Part shown: positions 1 through 8,647 of the stretch, one piece after another
How positions within the stretch are numbered: the stretch's first letter is position 1
How the letters are laid out: every line of letters starts with the position of its first letter
NCBI RefSeq assembly: GCF_004005475.1
Contig: NZ_RZTZ01000004.1
Span: forward strand, 248,001 to 312,000
Reading direction: 5' to 3'
Source of the DNA: Niallia taxi
GTDB lineage: Bacteria > Bacillota > Bacilli > Bacillales > Cytobacillaceae
Length of the DNA stretch: 64,000 nucleotides
Translations under genes and position numbers: made by a program
Notes under the pieces: model-generated
Told to the model about the DNA's origin: nothing
What the model saw: the letters and a program-made list of their open reading frames with translations, nothing else
Database searches by the model: none

Positions 1-1
1 A

Positions 2-139
2 AGAATCAGGAATACCCTAAGAGAGAACGATTTTATGTTAAATCAAATTAAATTAAAAGCACTCATTTTTTTGGGTGGGGATAACTGGGATACATTACAT
101 AATAAAATGAAAAAAAATAATCAAATAAAAAGAAATTAG
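2..139 (+). CDS. possible 3' end of a gene entering from the left edge
   Basis: One frame is open from the window edge to a TAG, giving about 45 residues that end in a lysine/asparagine-rich tail. An internal ATG at position 35 has no convincing ribosome site, so if this is coding it is more likely the C-terminus of a protein starting outside the window than a separate 34-residue gene. I do not recognise a family. Chance opening is possible in such AT-rich DNA. Confidence 0.25.
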   Translation, partial: RIRNTLRENDFMLNQIKLKALIFLGGDNWDTLHNKMKKNNQIKRN

Positions 140-217
140 TGATATTGTTCATGTCATTATAAATGGGAAAGAAAAATATGAATAGGTACTATATAAAAAT
201 AAAGGGGTGTGTGCATA

Positions 218-430
218 ATGCATCCAAGTATCATTGCTGGATTAAACGGGGCCATATATAAAAAATTTTCCAACTCCAATTTATTGGCTTGGAACCAGAA
301 ATTGATGGGGCTATCGCCATATCATTATATGATAGCAGGACATCAATTCAATATTCTCCCGAGACCGCCAGGAGAACAAATGAATTTCCCTTATTTAGGA
401 CCTAATGTTCCACCGACATTTAGGCGTTAG
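218..430 (+). CDS. small hypothetical protein, Pro/Asn-rich C-terminus
   Basis: A 70-residue protein starting MHPSIIAGLN. The ATG is chosen because AAAGGGG lies 10 nt upstream; an in-frame GTG three codons earlier abuts that site. The C-terminal third is rich in Pro, Asn and Phe (PRPPGEQMNFPYLGPNVPP), a composition seen in short spore-coat-like or exosporium proteins, but no family is recognised. There is no signal peptide or membrane segment. It stands alone and ends just before an intrinsic terminator, which supports a real short transcription unit. Confidence 0.6.
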   Translation: MHPSIIAGLNGAIYKKFSNSNLLAWNQKLMGLSPYHYMIAGHQFNILPRPPGEQMNFPYLGPNVPPTFRR

Positions 431-435
431 GTTTT

Positions 436-458
436 AGCTGCTTTGCAGCTTTTTTTAT
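436..458 (+). terminator. intrinsic terminator of the small hypothetical gene
   Basis: Perfect 6-bp stem AGCTGC/GCAGCT with a TTT loop, followed by a run of T residues, six bases after the stop codon. Confidence 0.8.
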
Positions 459-525
459 TTTATAAAACTAATGCGTGCTTATAATAGAATTTATCTTTAG
501 AAGATTTGAAGGAAATAACAGTTTT

Positions 526-720
526 CTAATTACATTCTGCTTTTGGGCAGCTTCTTTGACATAAAATGATATATTGATCTAGCTCTTGGCTTAAAGTGAG
601 TGTCTCCTTACTATTGATACCATATTCTTGTACGACTTTTCCCAAATTTATTTTTAGAAGTTCAATATGTTTACCAAGTTCAGAAGGTGTTATTATGTTG
701 AAAGAATCAGTATTTTTCAT
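526..720 (-). CDS. Spo0E-family aspartyl-phosphate phosphatase
   Basis: A 64-residue protein with the Spo0E family signature SQELD at residues 44-48 inside a short helical hairpin. Family members dephosphorylate Spo0A~P and so delay entry into sporulation; several small paralogues per genome are usual in Bacillaceae. The start has a GGGAG site at good spacing. The C-terminus carries two Cys residues (CQRSCPKAEC region), which is unusual but not informative. Monocistronic. The family call is firm; which paralogue it is cannot be told from sequence alone. Confidence 0.85.
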   Translation of the reverse strand: MKNTDSFNIITPSELGKHIELLKINLGKVVQEYGINSKETLTLSQELDQYIILCQRSCPKAECN

Positions 721-1124
721 AAGTAACTCCCTAATATAAAAATTACCTTATAGATTATATAACCATAATTGGTATTTGTATACATTTAAAAGTTTAAAAA
801 ATTAAAAAGTCAAACATATGACAGGATAATAATATTTCGGGTAAACATAATCTTCTTAAGCAACTAACAGAAGGTTATAGGTTATGTAATATTTTGCACT
901 GACATAGTTGTAGCAGAATAGTTTAAGTGAAAAAATTCACATATCGAATTCAATAATAAATCACTAGTATTGGATCATGCATATATTTGTACCTCTATTC
1001 AAAATAATAGAGGATTGTTGACGGAGGATTAGCACAATAATATATAGTTTAACCAAATCAACAAAAAATGTATGATTATGTTATTAGGGTTATATATATG
1101 CACTAGTTTTAGGGGGAAGGGTTT
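721..1124. other. AT-rich intergenic region with one hairpin
   Basis: No coding frame is supportable here. It holds an 8-bp inverted repeat CCTCTATT/AATAGAGG at 992-1013 with a 6-nt loop and no T tract, so it is not an ordinary terminator. The upstream region of both flanking genes lies within it. Confidence 0.5.
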
Positions 1125-1733
1125 ATGATTTTGATTTGTGAGTCGCAAAAATTAGATGACTATTTACTCGAATTAACTGAAGTTAATTATTCTAATCCGA
1201 TTATAAAGAAGATAGCAGAAAAACTGTTTGATCTATCTCAGACGGAAATAGAAAAGGCGAGAATAGCTTTTGAATTTGTTCGTGATGAAATTTCTCATTC
1301 TTGGGATATTCAATCAAAACAAGTTACTTGTAGTGCTTCGGAAGTAGGAGACTTTAAAGAGGGGATTTGCTATGCAAAATCTCATCTATTAGCTTCATTA
1401 TTACGTTCGCAGGGAATACCAACAGGATTTTGTTATCAAAGATTGATGTTATTTGATACTCCAGAAAAAGGGTATTGTATTCACGCATTAAATGCTATCT
1501 TTTTTAAATCACTAAATAAATGGATTAGAGTTGATGCTCGTGGGAATAAAGAAGGGGTTAATTCTCAATTTTCCGTTGAAGAAGAGAAATTAGCATTTGC
1601 AATTAACGAAGCATTTCATGAAAAAGATTATCCTCATATTTATGTTAAGCCTCACCCCAAAATTGTTGCTGTATTAAAAGAAAATACAAATGCATTAGAA
1701 ATGTATAAATATCATTTACCAGACAGTTTGTAG
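1125..1733 (+). CDS. transglutaminase-like (papain-fold) family protein
   Basis: A 202-residue protein with the transglutaminase-core catalytic triad: Cys82 in GICYAKSHL, His120 in YCIHALNA and Asp137 in RVDARGN. In bacteria this fold acts mostly as a cysteine protease or amidase rather than a crosslinker. There is no signal peptide, so it is probably cytoplasmic. AGGGGGAAGGG precedes the ATG. It is a stand-alone gene, convergent with the following MFS gene, with a long inverted repeat between them. Triad order and spacing make the family call secure; the substrate is unknown. Confidence 0.85.
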   Translation: MILICESQKLDDYLLELTEVNYSNPIIKKIAEKLFDLSQTEIEKARIAFEFVRDEISHSWDIQSKQVTCSASEVGDFKEGICYAKSHLLASLLRSQGIPTGFCYQRLMLFDTPEKGYCIHALNAIFFKSLNKWIRVDARGNKEGVNSQFSVEEEKLAFAINEAFHEKDYPHIYVKPHPKIVAVLKENTNALEMYKYHLPDSL

Positions 1734-1780
1734 TTGTTTTACAAAGGGGAGGGGAATTGTTTTATAGATGAGTAATCGAC

Positions 1781-1822
1781 GCTAACTAAATAAGCTGCCA
1801 TACGGCAGCTTATTTAGTTAGC
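1781..1822. terminator. bidirectional terminator, 19-bp perfect inverted repeat
   Basis: Perfect 19-bp arms (starting GCTAACTAAATAAGC) around a 4-nt ATAC loop, placed between two convergent genes. There is no long T tract, but the arms are AT-rich at the base, so each strand ends in a U/A-rich stretch. Confidence 0.75.
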
Positions 1823-1900
1823 AAACTTAACAGCAGCATTCTGTAGCTGTCTTGTGCTCTATTCAATTGAAAATTTAAACCAACATGAAGTTTAGATGGT

Positions 1901-3304
1901 TTATTCTTGTTCAGTTTTCCACCATAAGGCATCTTCTGGATTCGCAACAGCTTCTTTAAATTCAGATTTCGTTGCAACTGTTGGATAAGATCCTTTTAAG
2001 GACTTTCCGGTTGTACTCTTAAATAAGAATAGAATTACAAAGAATCCGATAATGCTTACGATTGTTAAATACCAGGCAGGTGCTAAGTTATTGCCTGTTT
2101 GGTGAACAAGCCATGTCGAAACTAACGGTGTAGTACCACCAAATATGGAAACAGAGACATTAAACGTTACAGATAATGTTCGGTAGCGTATATCGGTATA
2201 GAACATTGCTGGCAACGAACCGGGCATGGAGCCTTCATATGTTGCAAGCAGTACGCCCAGAATTAGAATACCCAACGAAATAAATAGCAGGCCATTCATG
2301 TTCACGAGATAAAAAGCTACTGCAGATAAAAGAGATAATCCCCCTAAACCAATTAAGAAGACATTTTTATTACCGATGTTATCACTTAACTTTCCGAAGA
2401 GTAATGTTAGTGGCACCATGATAACCATGACAAGTGTAATTAATATAGTACCTGTCGTGCTTGACAAACCAATTATCTCGTTCAAATAGGAAGGCATGTA
2501 AGATAGTAACATATAATTCGTTACATTAAAGAATGCTACAGATACGAAACAGACAATAATATCTTTTTTATGATTTTTTAGGATAGAGAAGAAGCCTTCT
2601 TCTATTTGCTCGTCAGCATCATTTGTAGAAATTTCATTCTCAAAAATAGGTGATTCCTCTAAGCTTTTTCTTAAATACATTCCAACGAATCCAAGGGGTA
2701 AACCGAGCAAGAATGGGATTCTCCAACCCCATGAGGCCATCTGTTCATCAGATAAGGTAATAAAGAGTATGCTGGCTACAAGTGAAGCCAATATATATCC
2801 TGTAAGTGTACCAATTTCCAATCCACTTCCAAGGATGCTGCGCTTATTATCAGGAGATGATTCGGCAATATAGACCATTGCACCGGCATATTCTCCTCCA
2901 GTTGAAAATCCTTGAATAATTCTTGCGACTAATAACAGTATCGGTGCCCATATTCCGATTTGATCATAAGTAGGCAATAACCCAATCAACAATGTAGAAA
3001 AGGCCATTAAGATAATTGTTGTAGTTAAGACGACTTTTCTTCCTGCTTTATCACCAATTTTACCGAAAATAATACCGCCTAATGGACGCATTAAAAAGGC
3101 AATGGCAAAAGTTGCGAAAGTAAATACTAATTTTAACTCGTCATTTTGAACTGCGCTAAAAAAGTTCTGACTGATAATAACAGCTAAGTAGGAATATAAA
3201 CCAAAATCAAACCATTCCATTGCATTTCCTACTCCTGTTGCAAACACACTTTTCTTCGCTGTTTGGATATCAACAACGTTAATTTTCTTCTTATTAAATT
3301 TCAT
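1901..3304 (-). CDS. MFS transporter, metabolite:H+ symporter (ProP/MHS) family
   Basis: A 467-residue, 12-helix secondary transporter. It shows the MFS loop-2/3 motif [12 protein letters not shown] and the MHS-family segment [15 protein letters not shown] with its conserved Glu in helix 4. This subfamily takes up zwitterions and organic acids (proline/betaine, shikimate, citrate, alpha-ketoglutarate types). The highly charged C-terminal tail ends WWKTEQE. A GGAG site precedes the ATG. It is monocistronic, so the neighbours give no hint of substrate. A ProP-like compatible-solute role is possible but unproven. Confidence 0.85.
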   Translation of the reverse strand: MKFNKKKINVVDIQTAKKSVFATGVGNAMEWFDFGLYSYLAVIISQNFFSAVQNDELKLVFTFATFAIAFLMRPLGGIIFGKIGDKAGRKVVLTTTIILMAFSTLLIGLLPTYDQIGIWAPILLLVARIIQGFSTGGEYAGAMVYIAESSPDNKRSILGSGLEIGTLTGYILASLVASILFITLSDEQMASWGWRIPFLLGLPLGFVGMYLRKSLEESPIFENEISTNDADEQIEEGFFSILKNHKKDIIVCFVSVAFFNVTNYMLLSYMPSYLNEIIGLSSTTGTILITLVMVIMVPLTLLFGKLSDNIGNKNVFLIGLGGLSLLSAVAFYLVNMNGLLFISLGILILGVLLATYEGSMPGSLPAMFYTDIRYRTLSVTFNVSVSIFGGTTPLVSTWLVHQTGNNLAPAWYLTIVSIIGFFVILFLFKSTTGKSLKGSYPTVATKSEFKEAVANPEDALWWKTEQE

Positions 3305-3682
3305 TTTTTCAACTCCGTGATGTGTGGTTATACAAAGAGAACAAATGAGTGAAACTAATGTTACTCATGGTACCGCTTATATGTATCATATTGTGTGCAA
3401 AAGTATCTGAAGCATACTTTAAGTATAAATAATTAAAAGTGCCAAAATCTTTTCAGGTTAGAAATCATAACCTACGTAAGTCATTTAACACAGGTGAATA
3501 GGTGTTCCCCTCCCATTATTAAATAAATTTAACTATATCCAGACATTGCTATCATTCAATACAATAGTTCTATTCATAAAACCATAAATTTTTATTTAAT
3601 ATTAAATACCCGTACGATTCTAATGGTAAACATAATGTAAAAAACTTCTTAGTTATATGTATCAACAGGGGAGATAAAAAAT
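3305..3682. other. intergenic region between divergent units
   Basis: AT-rich. It must contain the promoter of the MFS gene on the minus strand. I found no hairpin, repeat or coding frame I can defend. Confidence 0.4.
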
Positions 3683-4168
3683 ATAAAAGTTGGAATGAAG
3701 GATAAGGTTGTTTTGGCTTGTTTAATTAAGCCGACTTAGTGTCTGGGATAAAGCTATGAAGAGTTAACTAATGCTAGTTCCTCATTTTTAGATGTTCTTA
3801 ATGAAGGAGAGGATTTAAGTGAAAATGAGTTGAAGAAATTTGAAAAAATCAGCAAACTTCCTAAAGAAAATGACGAGAATTTTTCAAACTTTATTTTAAA
3901 AAACACCTTACCTGAAGGATATCAAACAGAGACAAAGAGGATAAGTAAATATATTACATCTTCAAATGAAATTCTTTATGGACAAGATCAAACGCTTAGT
4001 AATATTACAGAAGACCTAAAAGAAGGAATAATTCCAGAAATAAACTTAGGTTCTATAATAAACAATACTGAAACAGTGAATGAAAGGGAACAGAAAAAAA
4101 TGGAGGATTTCCTAGATGAGAAAGATATTAGACTAAAGCATTTGGAAGAGATAGATAAATTAAAGTAG
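3683..4168 (+). pseudogene. decayed lipoprotein-like gene with two early in-frame stops
   Basis: One frame reads as a short hydrophobic leader (IKVGMKDKVVLACLIKPT), TAG at 3737, CLG, TAA at 3749, then an unbroken 139-codon mature-like segment from SYEELTNASS to the final TAA. The leader sits 9 nt after an AGGGGAG site, but its first codon there is ATA, as if ATG had been lost; the nearest ATG is four codons later. The second stop falls where a lipobox Cys would be expected. The downstream half is acidic, helical and coiled-coil-like. A shorter TTG-initiated product from 3830 is conceivable. Family not recognised. Confidence 0.6.
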
Positions 4169-4247
4169 CAGTTTCGCTGACTAAAAAAATCAAATGCAAA
4201 ATAAAAATGAACTGTAATAGAATGACAGTTCATTTAATGGCTAGATA

Positions 4248-4421
4248 TTATTTCCTGTTCTTTAGCGGAGAAATTACATTGTTATAAAAAAATCTTTCCC
4301 ATTTAGATATCAAACTGTTCCCATTTTCACCACGTTGAATTTCAATCTCATGGTTTTTATGAAACTCTGCTATTCGTTTATTATGCTCATTGTGACATTG
4401 ATGAAGAGTTAATTGTTTCAT
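4248..4421 (-). CDS. small hypothetical protein, His/Asn-rich
   Basis: A 57-residue basic protein (MKQLTLHQCHNEHNKRIAEF at the N-terminus, PLKNRK at the C-terminus) preceded by a near-perfect AAAGGAGGAG site 4-6 nt from the ATG, which is the main reason for calling it. There is no signal peptide or membrane segment, and the family is not recognised. It lies in a gene-poor stretch between two decayed-looking frames. Confidence 0.6.
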   Translation of the reverse strand: MKQLTLHQCHNEHNKRIAEFHKNHEIEIQRGENGNSLISKWERFFYNNVISPLKNRK

Positions 4422-4628
4422 TATGACTCCTCCTTTCGATTAATCCTATTATATAGGTTGGCTCGAGTATAGAAAAGTGAAATTAACCTTCAAGTTTTGA
4501 CATGGGGCAGTCAAATAATTGGCGGAAATTGTGCAACAAGAAAGGGAATGTGCAAGTGTAAAATATAAAATGTGAGAGCTAGGAAAATTCCGGTTTTCAA
4601 AAAAGGCAGATGTTGACATATTAAAACT

Positions 4629-4949
4629 TTGATTTTTAAAAATAAGACCTACAAACAACTACAAAAAATGGTTTCGTCAGAGTATAGGAAAATAATTCCT
4701 AAAAGTAATGAATGTGTTAGTGGCTTAATATTTCCAGATAAAGTTATCCTAGCTAATGATGTGAAAAAAATGATGAAAAGAATAGATCAAGATACTGACG
4801 CAAATAAAATAGCCATTGGTTATAGCTTCACAAATGAAGCGTTAGATTTATTAAAGAATGACAGTTTTAATGTCTTTACTATCAGTAATTTTGTATGGTC
4901 AGATGAAGATTATAAGGAAGTAAAGGGTGGTGATAGTAAGCATTATTAA
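4629..4949 (+). CDS. hypothetical protein or truncated remnant
   Basis: A 106-codon frame opening with TTG and lacking a ribosome site. The protein is basic at the N-terminus (KNKTYKQLQKMVSSEYRK) and has a compact mixed alpha/beta look thereafter; I do not recognise a family. The neighbouring frame just upstream (4477-4629) also looks coding but holds stops at 4498, 4516 and 4573, and its end (FSKKADVDILKL) runs into this frame after a one-base shift. The whole 4477-4949 stretch may therefore be one decayed gene. Confidence 0.4.
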   Translation: MIFKNKTYKQLQKMVSSEYRKIIPKSNECVSGLIFPDKVILANDVKKMMKRIDQDTDANKIAIGYSFTNEALDLLKNDSFNVFTISNFVWSDEDYKEVKGGDSKHY

Positions 4950-5207
4950 GTAAATAGATTTTTACGTAGAAGGCTTATTTAAAAGAGCCCGATAACAGCT
5001 GCAGCTAATTTAGTCCATTTTAATGGTGGAAATTCTCTTTATCATAATTTTATTCTTTCCTAGGTAATAAAAACCAATGAGTGGAAAAGTTTATAGTAAA
5101 TTCGATGCGACTTATTGACGATTAGAATTGGAGATATTATTGTAAATATCGTAAAATACAGTTGAAATTAAAAGTGAATTTCTAAGAAACGTTTGAAAGG
5201 AGTTCCG

Positions 5208-5372
5208 ATGAAGAAAATCATTTCTATTGTATTGGTTGCTATCATAATTGTGTCCTTTAGTTATTATTCAACTGCGAAAGAACCCGTTGAAAAAAAAGAA
5301 AGTGTTATAACAGATAGCAATGGGAAAGTTATTGAACCAATTAGTGGTAATAACGATAATATTGGCCATTAA
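5208..5372 (+). CDS. small secreted or membrane-anchored peptide
   Basis: A 54-residue protein with a lysine start, a 15-residue hydrophobic helix (IISIVLVAIIIVSFS) and a short hydrophilic acidic tail. AAGGAG lies 6 nt before the ATG, so translation is likely. The tail YYSTAKEPVEKK follows an Ala-containing potential signal-peptidase region, so it may be an exported peptide or a single-pass anchor. No family recognised. Confidence 0.6.
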   Translation: MKKIISIVLVAIIIVSFSYYSTAKEPVEKKESVITDSNGKVIEPISGNNDNIGH

Positions 5373-5526
5373 TGTAGTGAGAGTTTCCTTTATGGTGTCT
5401 GTCAATGGTAAAGCGGACTCCGTATACTATCAAATGTTTGAGGGATTCACCAAACTGGGACTTGGATAGGAATGTTGGTTCTGCTTTTACAATTAGTTTC
5501 AAACATAAGTCCATAAAGGAATTTTT

Positions 5527-5557
5527 AAAACATTAATCCAATGGTTAATGTTTTTTT
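5527..5557 (+). terminator. intrinsic terminator
   Basis: Stem AACATTAA/TTAATGTT with an 8-nt loop, directly followed by seven T residues. It probably ends the transcript of the 54-residue peptide gene. Confidence 0.7.
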
Positions 5558-5791
5558 GTACTTTTTAATGACTATGTAGTCTGAGGTGTTAATCAATAAC
5601 ACTGGTGTATAAATTAAGTTTGTTAGCTTAGATAATAAAAGTAGGTTTGTTATTAAAGCACAAAGGATTTTTTTCCTGGTTTGTATACTTAGTGACTAAT
5701 AAGTGACTTGTATATTTTTATCTTCTGACAAGGTTCTGTTTTTGAGGTTGAAGCAGTACGGAACTAATGCAAAATAATTTCTATCTGCTTT

Positions 5792-5814
5792 GTAAAAGGA
5801 CTCATAGGAGTCCT
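5792..5814 (-). terminator. intrinsic terminator of the DUF3231 gene
   Basis: Perfect 7-bp stem AGGACTC/GAGTCCT with loop ATAG. Read on the minus strand it is followed by TTTT. It lies 60 bases past the stop codon. Confidence 0.65.
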
Positions 5815-5874
5815 CTTAAGTAGTTTGAATTTGTATTTCTTTATTTATATCACATTCTGAAATTTTATAGATAT

Positions 5875-6885
5875 TCAGTTTTTATCCTTGATTAGTTGAT
5901 TGCGATCCTCCATTTGAGGAGGCTCTTCAAACCAGCCATTTTTAATTTTAATTTTTATGCCTTCTTGAGCATAAAAATATACATCTTTCGCTAACAAAAT
6001 GGACTTCATAGAAAGGTCATTTCTTAAACTAAAGAATGCCCCCGTCCCAGCACCGACAAGTCCAAATCCATTAAGAATGTAGATACAGTGCATCATCAGT
6101 TTGTCTGAAAAAGGGGAAACATTTGAGGTTGTTACAGTACCTACTGAAGAGCTGGAAAACCGGACATCCCCTTCTCGAAGAATATCTTCCATCATTTTAA
6201 TTTGTTTCTTTGCAAGCTTTTTTCCTTTTAAAAAATATGTTGTAGCTTCTTTGCTTTGTGCACATTGTGCGAACCCTGTAATAAGTTGTAGCCCAATGTT
6301 ATTGGATTGAAGGTTATGATGAAGGATACCAATTTCTAAATCATTAAGCGCTCTTTTATCACCAGTTAGTTTAAAGCCTTCCATATACTTTTTACTTTCA
6401 ATAATTTCGTTTTTTTTCGGTAAGGAAACTTGAGGTGGAAGCGCAAGATTTCCTCTTTCTAGCAAGTAACAAGTTGATAATTTGTATATTTTTTGTGTAA
6501 TTGTCGTTAATCCCTCATAAATTTGCATGACTCTTTTACTGTATGCCATATTCATATTTAAGGTATACAATCCCATGCTGACTTCCTTTAGTACCCGGAT
6601 AAACATAATGTCAAATCCATTATCGTACAATTTAGGTGCTGTTAAATTTACATCCTCTGAGGTAAAACCTATTGGTTTAACCATTCCTTGTTCGGAAAAT
6701 AGTTCCTCCATTTCTGAAACATAAAAATTTAATTCTTGCCAGAGGCCACCTAAAATATTTCTAGCTTGTAAATCATCAGATTTTTCAATGAAATACTCCA
6801 AAATCCTCATAATTAATGTTTTTTCCTGGTAAGTTTGCCATATTGCTCCTACTTCAGAAGCGCTTATAGAATTGTTTTGAAACAA
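5875..6885 (-). CDS. DUF3231 family protein
   Basis: A 336-residue protein with the two-repeat layout of DUF3231. The N-terminal half contains the SEVGAIWQTYQEK and GFTSEDVNLTAPKLY blocks. The C-terminal half contains NLQSNNIGLQLITGFAQCAQ, KEATTYFLKGK, SPFSDKLMM and the NGWFEEPPQ end motif. Family members are all-helical, ferritin-like in predicted fold and common in multiple copies in spore-formers, often with spore-associated expression; biochemical function is unknown. TTG start, eight bases after GGAGG. Monocistronic with its own terminator. Confidence 0.85.
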   Translation of the reverse strand: MFQNNSISASEVGAIWQTYQEKTLIMRILEYFIEKSDDLQARNILGGLWQELNFYVSEMEELFSEQGMVKPIGFTSEDVNLTAPKLYDNGFDIMFIRVLKEVSMGLYTLNMNMAYSKRVMQIYEGLTTITQKIYKLSTCYLLERGNLALPPQVSLPKKNEIIESKKYMEGFKLTGDKRALNDLEIGILHHNLQSNNIGLQLITGFAQCAQSKEATTYFLKGKKLAKKQIKMMEDILREGDVRFSSSSVGTVTTSNVSPFSDKLMMHCIYILNGFGLVGAGTGAFFSLRNDLSMKSILLAKDVYFYAQEGIKIKIKNGWFEEPPQMEDRNQLIKDKN

Positions 6886-7260
6886 GGGTCATACCTCCAG
6901 TTATGTATACTTATATTACTAATAATGTTTGCAAACAGAAGGTAAACAATACAGTGATTAATGCAGAAAAATCCAACACATATACACTTAAATGTAAAAT
7001 GAAAAGGCACTTTAACAAATAGGTTTACAGTATAATGACCGGCTTATTTTATAAAATGGAACTAAGGTGGCAGCAATCTTGTAATAAATGAACCCAAAAA
7101 AGCAACTTTAAAGTAGTGCACTAAAAGAGAAGAGAACTTCTTGAGAAAAAAGATATCACTTTTTTGGAGTATTTGACGGGAATGTTGAATATAATTTGAC
7201 GATGGATAGTGTGAATTTTTTTAGAAGAAATATTCATTCACTATGCTATATGATTCCTAA
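6886..7260. other. intergenic region
   Basis: AT-rich with no defensible coding frame. It contains the promoter region of the DUF3231 gene on the minus strand and the sequence that once led into the GNAT remnant. Confidence 0.4.
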
Positions 7261-7608
7261 GGTAATAAGTTTCTAATTGTAAAGGCTGATGAAATTGATT
7301 TAGCTGTAGGAACGCAAATGTCTAGAATTTTTGCGGAGGGATTTACACAATGGCTTGTCTTTTTTTCTAAAGATAAGAACGTTATTGCAAAGGCTTTTGC
7401 TCATATGTTTATTTTAGATCAGTTTTTTGTAGCTATATCAAATGGTGAAATTGCTGGAGTTACGGCATGTACTGATGGAACAAAAAAATCGGTAAGATTA
7501 GATAAAAAAGAGTTGAGAAGCATTTATGTTCCTTTAAGGGATAAAGGGAATTCTTGCGCCTATTTCTATTAGATTAGTTTTCTAGAATGTGTCTATGGCT
7601 TACAGGAG
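7261..7608 (+). pseudogene. GNAT acetyltransferase remnant, truncated and frameshifted
   Basis: The frame opens right after a stop (TAA at 7258) with no start codon and reads KADEIDLAVGTQMSRIFAEG, continuing through AVxxGEIAGVTACTDGTKK, the beta-strand/A-region look of a GNAT N-terminus. After KSVRLDKKELR it turns into unrelated residues and stops at 7572. A shifted frame just downstream carries GIKGILAPISIRL, as the next family segment might read. The acetyl-CoA loop (Q/RxxGxG/A) is absent. It is therefore a 5'- and 3'-damaged gene; an ATG at 7318 could still produce an 84-residue fragment. Confidence 0.6.
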
Positions 7609-7613
7609 AAGGA

Positions 7614-8528
7614 GTGAAAGATTTGTTTAAAAACAGTAAGGGCCAGGTAAGGACAGGTTGGCTCATTTTTGTAACGCTAATAGTTACTTTTATAATTCAA
7701 GCAATTTTTATGCTTCCAGTTGAGATGTACGCATTATTTACAATGAGTTCAGACAGTACAGGTGTATTTAAAATGGATAGAAGTGATATTATGTCAGGTC
7801 GTCCATGGTTAGATGTATTTTCCTATGCTTGTGGTTATGTAGCTGCTTTAATTTCATTGCTTTTATTATGGAAATTTTTAAATAAAAAGAAAATACAGGA
7901 TTTAGGTTTTGGTTTATTCCTGAAAAATATAATATTTGGTTTATTATTAGGAGCAGTATCTATTGCAATCATTTTCTTTATTCTGCTGCTTACCGATAAT
8001 ATTGAATTAATCAACTCACTTTCCAACCCAAACTTTACAACTTATTCAGTTACTTACTTAATCTTTTTTATCTTGGTTGGTTTGTTTGAAGAGCTTGTAT
8101 TTAGAGGCTATATCATGTCTACCCTTGCAGATAGAGGTCGTCGAAAGGTTACCATTTACATTGTTTCAGCCCTGATTTTTGGAATTGCCCATTTGGCTAA
8201 TCAAAATGTAACTCCGCTAGGAATTTTCAATATCTTCCTAGTAGGAATACTATTTGCTTATATGTATGACAAAACACAGAGCTTGTGGACGCCAATTGGA
8301 TATCATATTACATGGAACTATTTTCAAGGAAATGTTTTCGGCTTTCCTGTTAGCGGAACGACGCCATATGGTGTATATACAATAGATGTGAGTGGGGGAA
8401 ATGATATAGTAACGGGTGGTCCTTTTGGTTTAGAAGGAGGGCTGTTAGCTACTTTATTAATCTCCTTTGGCTTTATTTGCACTCATTTATTTTCCGGGAA
8501 AAAGAACAAAGCCTCTATTCGAGTGTAA
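7614..8528 (+). CDS. CPBP family intramembrane glutamic endopeptidase
   Basis: An integral membrane protein of about 304 residues with the three CPBP (ABI/Rce1-like) motifs: EELVFRG (Glu-Glu about 159-160, Arg164), FGIAHLA (His193) and HITWN (His231, Asn235). Several hydrophobic helices flank them. Relatives cleave or process membrane-associated peptides and are linked to bacteriocin self-immunity, but the substrate here is unknown. Start: GTG after AGGAGA; a TTG three codons on, 8 nt from AAGGAG, is equally good. The N-terminus FKNSKGQVRTGW is typical of Bacillus members. Probably monocistronic. Confidence 0.85.
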   Translation: MKDLFKNSKGQVRTGWLIFVTLIVTFIIQAIFMLPVEMYALFTMSSDSTGVFKMDRSDIMSGRPWLDVFSYACGYVAALISLLLLWKFLNKKKIQDLGFGLFLKNIIFGLLLGAVSIAIIFFILLLTDNIELINSLSNPNFTTYSVTYLIFFILVGLFEELVFRGYIMSTLADRGRRKVTIYIVSALIFGIAHLANQNVTPLGIFNIFLVGILFAYMYDKTQSLWTPIGYHITWNYFQGNVFGFPVSGTTPYGVYTIDVSGGNDIVTGGPFGLEGGLLATLLISFGFICTHLFSGKKNKASIRV

Positions 8529-8647
8529 TATGGAGACTGGAAAAGGTATGTGGAAATTAGCTTTTCTTGATTTATAGGTAATAAGGCTTTCATTATGAGG
8601 TGTGGCCATCAATTTAAAAAAACAAAACATAGTACGCGGCTTTGACA

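Larger units (their letters stand above)
5373..5874. other. non-coding stretch with gene-like scraps
   Basis: From about 5392 a frame reads MVSVNGKADSVYYQMFEGFT and then breaks. A shifted frame continues as TWIGMLVLLLQLVSNISP, which resembles a membrane helix, and then stops. This could be a tiny decayed membrane-protein gene but is too short to name. A terminator follows at 5527, and a second hairpin near 5800 belongs to the gene on the opposite strand. Confidence 0.35.

Noticed and set aside
949-985. GAATTC and AATCACTAGT close together, resembling a cloning-vector polylinker
   Set aside because: Only about ten bases agree with pGEM-type linkers and the surrounding bases differ; in AT-rich DNA this is chance.
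992-1013. CCTCTATT/AATAGAGG hairpin as a terminator
   Set aside because: No T tract follows and no gene ends just upstream.
7060-7100. AACTAAGGTGGCAGC resembling a T-box antiterminator core
   Set aside because: It lacks the GGTGGnACCGCG core, a specifier loop and a following terminator, and no synthetase or amino-acid gene follows.
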